This document shows, piece after piece, positions 49,768-55,002 of a DNA stretch of 55,002 bases (positions within the stretch are counted from its first letter, which is position 1; each line of letters opens with the position of its first letter). The stretch spans positions 1 to 55,002 of the forward strand of contig NZ_FUXP01000005.1 in NCBI RefSeq assembly GCF_900167055.1, given 5' to 3'. This DNA comes from Lysobacter spongiicola DSM 21749. GTDB lineage: Bacteria; Pseudomonadota; Gammaproteobacteria; Xanthomonadales; Xanthomonadaceae. Below the pieces are notes generated by a model. The model made no database searches. It saw nothing but the letters and a program-made list of their open reading frames with translations, and was not told where the DNA came from. Made by a program: the position numbers and the translations under genes.

Positions 49768-49866
49768 GGCTAGAGTATGGACCGCCCGTCGCTGCGCCCT
49801 TCCGGTAGCACACATCTGTGATGGACACCCCGGGATGCCGGCACTATGGTGTTCATCGAGGATTTA

Positions 49867-49923
49867 GCTACCAATAGACAACTGCTTGATGTGATTGTAA
49901 GTAGCAGGGTGACAAATGGTAGC
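49867..49923. repeat. inverted and direct repeats upstream of the XRE gene
   Basis: GCTACCA (49867-49873) and TGGTAGC (49917-49923) are perfect inverted copies. GTAGCAG also occurs at 49900-49906 and again at 49919-49925. The stretch is unusually AT-rich for this DNA and lies within 70-130 bases of the XRE start codon. It may be an operator and promoter for that regulator. I could not place a convincing -35/-10 pair. Confidence 0.4.
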
Positions 49924-49990
49924 AGAGCCTCAATCGAGCCCGCCCATACCGCGATTCTGCCTCGACCATCGCCTCCAGACGGGAGCTTGC

Positions 49991-50389
49991 ATGAGCCTTG
50001 AACTTCGCATTCGCCTTGCACGACGCCACGGCGGCTTCTCCCAGGCCAGCCTGGCCGCGGCAGTCGGGGTCCAGCGCAGCGCGGTCAGCCACTGGGAGGC
50101 TTCCCCGGGCAAGTCGCCCAGTGCAGCGCACCTGCGGGAGATAGCAATGGCAACCGGGGTGCAGTTCGAATGGCTCGCCACCGGCCGCGGGAAGATGAAC
50201 CTCTCGCAGGAGGTGGAGATGGATTCGATCGCCGCCGCCGAGGCATTGCTGGTCGACGATCCGCTTGAGTTGCGACTGATCAGCGCGTTCCGGGACAGCT
50301 CGCCGAGGGCCCGCGTCCCCCTGGTGGAGATCGCCGAGGAACTGGCGGGCAGCCGGGTCGGCCGCCCCCGGGGCACCGGCCGCACCTGA
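49991..50389 (+). CDS. XRE-family transcriptional regulator
   Basis: A 132-residue protein with a helix-turn-helix of the lambda-repressor type: RIRLARRHGGFSQASLAAAVGVQRSAVSHWE (about 6-36), then HLREIAMATGVQFEWLATGRG. The C-terminal part is short and acidic, then basic. The ATG at 49991 was chosen because it starts the domain and has GGAG upstream. The target is unknown; the inverted repeat upstream suggests autoregulation. Confidence 0.85.
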   Translation: MSLELRIRLARRHGGFSQASLAAAVGVQRSAVSHWEASPGKSPSAAHLREIAMATGVQFEWLATGRGKMNLSQEVEMDSIAAAEALLVDDPLELRLISAFRDSSPRARVPLVEIAEELAGSRVGRPRGTGRT

Positions 50390-50461
50390 TCGCAGGCACC
50401 TGATCAGGAACGGCGGTCGCCGCTGGGCTAAGCTATGGAGCCACCCCGACGAGCCCTCGCC

Positions 50462-50785
50462 GTGTCCGTCCTGTTATGCCTGTGCACCTGCCCCGACGAG
50501 GCCAGCGCCCGCGCAATCGCCGATGCACTGGTCGAAGAGCGCCTGGCCGCCTGCGTCAGCGAACTGCCAGGCATCCGCTCCACCTATCGCTGGGAGGGCC
50601 AGCTGACGCATGACCGCGAGATCCAGCTCCTGATCAAGACGACCGACGCCCGGCTGGAGGCGCTGACCTCGCGGGTGGTCGCCCTGCACCCGTACGAACT
50701 CCCCGAGCTGCTGGCGGTCGAAGCCAACGGTGGCCTCGCCCCCTACCTTGCATGGGTGGCCGAACAGACACGAATTGATGACTGA
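50462..50785 (+). CDS. cutA: divalent-cation tolerance protein CutA
   Basis: A 107-residue trimeric protein of the PII-like fold. Family motifs: LCTCPDEASARAIADALVEERLAACV, YRWEGQ, LLIKT and LHPYELPELLAV. The GTG at 50462 gives the usual length; an in-frame ATG at 50435 directly follows a -10-like TAAGCT and so is less likely. The stop overlaps the dsbD start by eight bases, pointing to one operon. Its molecular role is unresolved despite the copper-tolerance name. Confidence 0.92.
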   Translation: MSVLLCLCTCPDEASARAIADALVEERLAACVSELPGIRSTYRWEGQLTHDREIQLLIKTTDARLEALTSRVVALHPYELPELLAVEANGGLAPYLAWVAEQTRIDD

Positions 50786-53315
50786 CATCGTGACGAACCG
50801 CAGCCGCCGGATACGGGCGCTGCTGCTGGGTACATGCGCCGCCTTCATGCTGGCTTCCGGTTCCGCAGCGGCCGCCATCGATCCCGATGACCTGCTGCCG
50901 GTGGACGAGGCTTTCGCCTTGCGCGCGGATGCATCCACCGCCGCTGGAGACGAACGCGCCGCCATCTCCGTTCGCTGGCGCATCGCGGATGGCTATTACC
51001 TGTACCGGCACCGTATCTCGGTGGAGCCTGATGCGGGCTTCCGGGCCGGCAAGCTGCGGCTGCCGCCGGGCAAAGCCTATGAAGACGAGTTCTTCGGCAA
51101 GGTGGAGACCTACCGGACCGCACTGGAAGCGGTGCTACCGGGTGAACCTACGGCCCCCACCACCACGCTGACGGTGAAGTACCAGGGCTGCGCCGACGCC
51201 GGGATCTGCTATCCGCCGCAGACCCGTCGGCTGCAGGTGTCCCTGCCAGCCCCCGTCGCCGCAGGCGCCACCAGCGTCCCGACGCCCCCCCGAGGGGCGG
51301 GCAATCCGCTGCTGGCCGGAAACATGCCGGGCGGGAACAGCGGCAACCCGCTTCTCGGCAAGGTGGGCGGCGGGGCCGTCGATGCGCTCCCGCTCCCGCC
51401 GGAACGCGCGTTCGGCTTCGAAGCCATTGTCGGGGATGCCAACACCCTGTTGCTGCGCTTCAGCCCCGCGCCCGGGTACTACCTCTATCGCGACCAGACC
51501 CGGCTCAGCCTGGAGGCGGATGGCGTGTCGGCTGGCAAGCCGCTCTGGCCCCCGGGAACCGGCCACCGCGACGGCTACTTCGGCGAGGTGGTGGTCTACT
51601 TCGACCAGGTCGACGTCCCGGTCCCGCTCGAGCGCGCCCATGGGCGGGCGGTGAAGGCCACCCTCACTGCGCGCTTCCAGGGCTGCCAGACCGACGGCAT
51701 CTGCTATCCGCCGATGACGCGGACGGTGCAGCTTGAACTGCCTGCAGGGGTTGCAAACCAGAAAGTGGCGAAGCCGCCCGCACAGGCAACCGCTGCAACC
51801 GGCGAGGGGGCGTCCGAGCCGTCCGAAGAGGACCGACCGGCTCCTGCCAGCGACGACAATGCCGCGCCATTGCCGGGCAGCGACGGCCTGGAGCAGGTCA
51901 ACCGGGACGGCGCCACGGACATGGGCACCGGCCCCGGCGCCGACGACACCGGGACCACCCCCACCCGCGCACCCGCTGCAGCCGCCCCCGCCATCGGCGA
52001 AGCGGAGGACAGCCGGCTCGCCGCTGCGCTTTCCGGCTCGGGGCGCTGGGTCGCTCTACTGAGCTTCCTGGGCTTCGGGCTGCTGCTGGCCTTCACCCCC
52101 TGCGTGCTGCCGATGATCCCGATCCTGTCGGGACTCATTGCAGGCGCTTCGGCAGGCCGCCCCGGCGGCCTGGCGGCGGGACGCGCCCTGGGCCTGTCGT
52201 TCGTCTACGTACTGGCCAATGCACTGGTGTTCACCGTGGCGGGCGTCGTGGCAGGGCTGGTGGGCGCCAACCTCCAGATCGCCTTCCAGAACCCCTGGAT
52301 ACTGGGCTTGTTCGCCGCGCTGTTCGTGGCCCTGGCACTCTCCAGCTTCGGACTCTATGAGCTGCAGTTGCCGGCTTCGCTGCGCAACCGGCTCGGGGAG
52401 CTGAGCGACCGCCAGCCTGGAGGTTCGCTCGCGGGCGTTGCGATCATGGGTGCGCTGTCGGCCCTGATCGTCGGGCCCTGCGTGGCCCCACCGCTGGCCG
52501 CGGCCGTGCTCTACATCGGGCAGACGCAGGACCCGGTCTTCGGCGGGGCAGCCCTGTTCCTGCTGGCGATGGGCATGGGCCTGCCGCTGCTCGCTTTCGG
52601 TGTGGCCGCCGGCAAGGGGCTGCCGACCAGCGGCCCGTGGATGATCGGGGTGCAGCGCGCGTTCGGATTCGTGTTCCTGGGGCTGGCGATCTGGATGCTG
52701 TCGCGGATGCTGCCGGGACCGGTGACCCTGGGACTCTGGGGCGCGCTGCTGATAGCCGCAGCGGCATCGCTCGGCCTGGCCGCGGTCGACCGCAAGGGCA
52801 GGTACGGACTACGGGTGGCGGGACTGGCGCTGGCCGCCATGCTGGCGATCACCGGTGCCACCCAGGTGGTCGGTGCGCTGGCCGGAAGCACCGATCCGCT
52901 GCGGCCGCTGGACGGACTGCGCACGGGCACGGCAACGGCGCCGCGGGAGCTGCCTTTCCGGCCCATCAAGTCGCTGGCCGACCTCGAGCGCGAGGTGGCT
53001 GCGGCTCAACGGGCCGGCCAGCCACTGATGCTGGACTTCTATGCCGACTGGTGCGTGTCGTGCAAGGAAATGGAGCGATACACCTTCCCGCAGCCCGAGG
53101 TCCACGAAGCACTGGAAAACTTCGTCCTGCTCAAGGCGGACGTCACCGCGAACGACGCCGTCGACCAGGAGCTGATGAAGGCGCTGGGCATCATCGGCCC
53201 CCCGGCTACCCTCTACTACGTGGGCGGGGCCGAGCGGCGTGACCTGCGGCTGTTCGGGTTCGAGGACGCCGCCGGCTTCGCCGCACGGGCGCGCAGGGCC
53301 GGAGTGAACGAATGA
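50778..53315 (+). CDS. dsbD: thiol:disulfide interchange protein DsbD with duplicated N-terminal domain
   Basis: An 845-residue protein that carries electrons from cytosolic thioredoxin to periplasmic partners. The signal peptide is about 1-33. Two nDsbD domains follow in tandem (about 35-160 and 205-325), each with GYYLYR and a GCxxxGICYPP active site (Cys138/144 and Cys303/309). A Gly/Pro linker with GNPLL twice joins them; an acidic linker (330-415) leads to the eight-helix core (TPCVLP Cys442, GPCVAPP Cys568). The C-terminal thioredoxin domain has DWCVSCK (Cys759/762). E. coli DsbD has only one N-terminal domain. It overlaps the next gene by four bases. Confidence 0.93.
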   Translation: MTDIVTNRSRRIRALLLGTCAAFMLASGSAAAAIDPDDLLPVDEAFALRADASTAAGDERAAISVRWRIADGYYLYRHRISVEPDAGFRAGKLRLPPGKAYEDEFFGKVETYRTALEAVLPGEPTAPTTTLTVKYQGCADAGICYPPQTRRLQVSLPAPVAAGATSVPTPPRGAGNPLLAGNMPGGNSGNPLLGKVGGGAVDALPLPPERAFGFEAIVGDANTLLLRFSPAPGYYLYRDQTRLSLEADGVSAGKPLWPPGTGHRDGYFGEVVVYFDQVDVPVPLERAHGRAVKATLTARFQGCQTDGICYPPMTRTVQLELPAGVANQKVAKPPAQATAATGEGASEPSEEDRPAPASDDNAAPLPGSDGLEQVNRDGATDMGTGPGADDTGTTPTRAPAAAAPAIGEAEDSRLAAALSGSGRWVALLSFLGFGLLLAFTPCVLPMIPILSGLIAGASAGRPGGLAAGRALGLSFVYVLANALVFTVAGVVAGLVGANLQIAFQNPWILGLFAALFVALALSSFGLYELQLPASLRNRLGELSDRQPGGSLAGVAIMGALSALIVGPCVAPPLAAAVLYIGQTQDPVFGGAALFLLAMGMGLPLLAFGVAAGKGLPTSGPWMIGVQRAFGFVFLGLAIWMLSRMLPGPVTLGLWGALLIAAAASLGLAAVDRKGRYGLRVAGLALAAMLAITGATQVVGALAGSTDPLRPLDGLRTGTATAPRELPFRPIKSLADLEREVAAAQRAGQPLMLDFYADWCVSCKEMERYTFPQPEVHEALENFVLLKADVTANDAVDQELMKALGIIGPPATLYYVGGAERRDLRLFGFEDAAGFAARARRAGVNE

Positions 53316-53908
53316 AGTCGACCACGAAGATCCTGCTGGTCGCGCTCGGCGCGGGGCTGCTCGGCGCGGCGGCGGGCCTGCTGATGAACGGCCCGGGGCC
53401 ATTGCTGCGCAGCGAGGTCGGACAGCGCGCCTTGCAGGGTGCGATGTCCGCCACCGCGCCGCCTGCACCGGAGGGACTGCAAGTCGCGGGGCGCGGTGAC
53501 CCGATGCCGACGCTGCGGTTGCCGGACCTCGAAGGCCAAGCAGTGGAGCTGCCCGCCGCCTACGCAGGGCGGCCGATCCTGATCAACTTCTGGGCCAGCT
53601 GGTGCGGCCCATGCATCGAGGAGATGCCCGAGCTGGACCGGTTCGCCGCCACCCAGGGCGACGGCGGGGTGCAGGTGATCGGCATCGCCCTCGATACGCC
53701 CGGGGAGGTTGCCGCGTTCCTGGAGCACACCCCGGTGCGGTACCCGATCCTGCTTGACCAGCCGGGCCCGCGTGACAGCGGGGTCCAGTTGGGCAATCCC
53801 AAGGGCGTATTGCCTTACACAGCGCTGATCGACGCCGACGGCCGCCTGGTGAAACAGAAGATCGGGCCGTTCCAGCATGGCGAGATAGAAGGCTGGGTGG
53901 GCGGATAG
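53312..53908 (+). CDS. TlpA-like membrane-anchored thioredoxin
   Basis: A 198-residue protein with an N-terminal signal anchor (about 7-27) and a periplasmic TlpA/ResA thioredoxin domain. The active site is [17 protein letters not shown] (Cys at about 98 and 101); LPYTALID holds the cis-Pro loop. It overlaps dsbD by four bases (ATGA) and is the most likely thiol partner of DsbD. Confidence 0.92.
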   Translation: MKSTTKILLVALGAGLLGAAAGLLMNGPGPLLRSEVGQRALQGAMSATAPPAPEGLQVAGRGDPMPTLRLPDLEGQAVELPAAYAGRPILINFWASWCGPCIEEMPELDRFAATQGDGGVQVIGIALDTPGEVAAFLEHTPVRYPILLDQPGPRDSGVQLGNPKGVLPYTALIDADGRLVKQKIGPFQHGEIEGWVGG

Positions 53909-54020
53909 CGGATTCAAACGATCGCTTAAATCGCAGGAACTTCGGCGAAATGGCAGGGAACGTCTGGACAGGCGCTTATCGCTCGGCCACACTGCCGGCC
54001 TTCGACCCTTCCCGGCACCC

Positions 54021-54470
54021 ATGGCGAAACTGCTGGTCCTGCACGGCCCCAACCTCAACCTGCTCGGCGAACGCGAGCCGGAAGTGTACGGCCGCGTGAC
54101 CCTGGCCGAGATCGACGCCGACCTGCGCGCGCGGACAGAGGCTGCCGGACACACTTTCGAAAGCCTGCAGTCGAACGCCGAGCACGAGCTGGTCGAGCGC
54201 GTGCAGGCCGCCCGCAACGACGGCACCGCCGTCATGGTGGTCAACCCGGCTGCCTTCACCCATACCAGCGTGGCGCTGCGCGATGCGCTGGCGGGGGTCG
54301 CCGTCCCGTTCTACGAAGTCCACCTGTCGAACCCGCACGCCCGCGAGCCGTTCCGCCGGCACAGCTACTTCAGCGACCTCGCGCTCGGCGTGGTTTGCGG
54401 TTTCGGCGCCGACAGCTATCGCTATGCCCTCGACACCGCGCTGGCGCGGCTCGCGACCCGACCCGACTGA
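54021..54470 (+). CDS. aroQ: 3-dehydroquinate dehydratase, type II
   Basis: A 149-residue dodecameric enzyme of the shikimate pathway. It has [20 protein letters not shown] (catalytic Tyr about 23), the [16 protein letters not shown] block and [17 protein letters not shown] with the catalytic His. The ATG at 54021 begins [11 protein letters not shown]. It is followed by accB after 51 bases, the usual aroQ-accB-accC order. Confidence 0.97.
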   Translation: MAKLLVLHGPNLNLLGEREPEVYGRVTLAEIDADLRARTEAAGHTFESLQSNAEHELVERVQAARNDGTAVMVVNPAAFTHTSVALRDALAGVAVPFYEVHLSNPHAREPFRRHSYFSDLALGVVCGFGADSYRYALDTALARLATRPD

Positions 54471-54521
54471 CATTCCCCGGCCGCCCGGCGGCTCCGAACG
54501 ACAACGAAGAAGAGGCCCACC

Positions 54522-55002
54522 ATGGACCTGCGCAAAATCAAGAAGCTGATCGACCTGCTCGAGGAGTCCAACCTCGCCGAGATCGAGATCAAGGAGGGCG
54601 AGGAGTCGGTGCGGCTGGCCCGCACCCCCCAGGGCTCGGTCGCACCGCAGTACGCGCCCGCGGCGCCCGCGCCCGCGGCGCCCGCGCCTGCGGCGCAGAT
54701 GCCGATGCAGTCGCCGGTCGACGCCGCCACCGGGGGGCGCTCGCAGGATGCCGATGCCGGGCAGTCGCTGCCCGATGGCCACGTGATCCGGGCCCCGATG
54801 GTCGGCACCTTCTACACCTCGCCGGCGCCGGACAAGCCCGCCTTCGTCAGCGTGGGCCAGGCGGTCAAGGCGGGCGACACGCTGGGCATCATCGAGGCCA
54901 TGAAGATGTTCAACCCGATCGAGGCCGACGTCTCCGGCACCGTGCTCAAGGTCGCTGCCGAGAACGGGCAGCCGGTCGAGTTCGACCAGCCGCTGTTCGT
55001 CA
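54522..55002 (+). CDS. accB: biotin carboxyl carrier protein of acetyl-CoA carboxylase (partial)
   Basis: The first 160 codons; the gene runs off the right edge. The N-terminal helix [20 protein letters not shown] is followed by a Pro/Ala-rich linker (about 40-65) with repeats of the APAAPA type. The biotinyl domain has the lysine site [12 protein letters not shown] (biotinylated Lys within EAMKM). An AAGAAGAGG ribosome site lies upstream. accC is expected just outside the window. Confidence 0.97.
   Translation, partial: MDLRKIKKLIDLLEESNLAEIEIKEGEESVRLARTPQGSVAPQYAPAAPAPAAPAPAAQMPMQSPVDAATGGRSQDADAGQSLPDGHVIRAPMVGTFYTSPAPDKPAFVSVGQAVKAGDTLGIIEAMKMFNPIEADVSGTVLKVAAENGQPVEFDQPLFV

Noticed and set aside
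49640..49780. 6S RNA as an explanation of the groES-upstream transcript
   Set aside because: The sequence has several separate hairpins and no long rod with a central open bubble, and its ends do not pair with each other.

Overview
The window is GC-rich and reads as chromosomal DNA of a gammaproteobacterium of the Lysobacter/Xanthomonas family (Xanthomonadaceae/Lysobacteraceae). The signs are gene order and content: rubredoxin-thiE-hemL, mpl-adk next to a pyrophosphate-type phosphofructokinase, pcm-tolC-waaA, groESL next to cutA-dsbD-aroQ-accB, a very short adenylate kinase, and a REP-like repeat of the GTAGGAGCG type. The family assignment is inference; the 16S fragment at the left edge is too short to place the organism. 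I see no phage, insertion sequence, CRISPR array or tRNA gene. This is mostly core genome.

Layout. 1-510: start of an rRNA operon reading left, with its promoter and boxA leader. 511-12085: small metabolic and envelope genes (DUF192 lipoprotein, rubredoxin, thiE, hemL, argD, an ion channel with a zinc ribbon, an SDR/glyoxalase pair, a kinase-fold protein, a DedA-PAP2 fusion, a LON-domain protein, mpl, adk). 12220-18286: a pyrophosphate cluster (PPi-type phosphofructokinase, membrane H+-PPase, soluble PPase) that also holds a frameshifted porin gene under a perfect FNR-type box. 18424-24934: a TonB-dependent receptor, an AraC regulator and a membrane-anchored winged-helix/beta-propeller protein. 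24967-28881: thiC with a TPP riboswitch, a frameshifted thrB and a lipoprotein. 28888-41048: an RND efflux operon with a divergent TetR regulator, then pcm, tolC and LPS genes (waaA, lpxL, O-antigen ligase-like, glycosyltransferase). 41064-47198: small redox and metabolic genes, an ELM1-like protein and glnE. 47438-49568: groEL-groES with sigma32-type and CIRCE control. 49991-55002: an XRE regulator, cutA, dsbD, a TlpA-like thioredoxin, aroQ and the start of accB.

How the genes work together. The PPi-PFK, H+-PPase and soluble PPase form a neighbourhood able to use or dispose of pyrophosphate. The H+-PPase carries the Lys/Thr signature of the K+-independent proton-pumping class. The RND pump and its adaptor could use the nearby TolC. 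waaA, lpxL, the ligase-like protein and the glycosyltransferase serve lipopolysaccharide assembly. DsbD and the TlpA-like protein form a periplasmic reducing pathway, and this DsbD has a duplicated N-terminal domain.

The most notable unexplained signals are RNA-scale: (1) a terminator-ended intergenic transcript candidate upstream of groES whose predicted hairpin loops present GGA motifs, like CsrA/RsmA-sequestering RNAs; (2) a second small-RNA candidate between groEL and glnE; (3) an orphan plus-strand terminator at 22586-22612. The two broken genes (porin and thrB) each look as if they lack one G in a run of four G. That pattern fits homopolymer sequencing error as well as true mutation.
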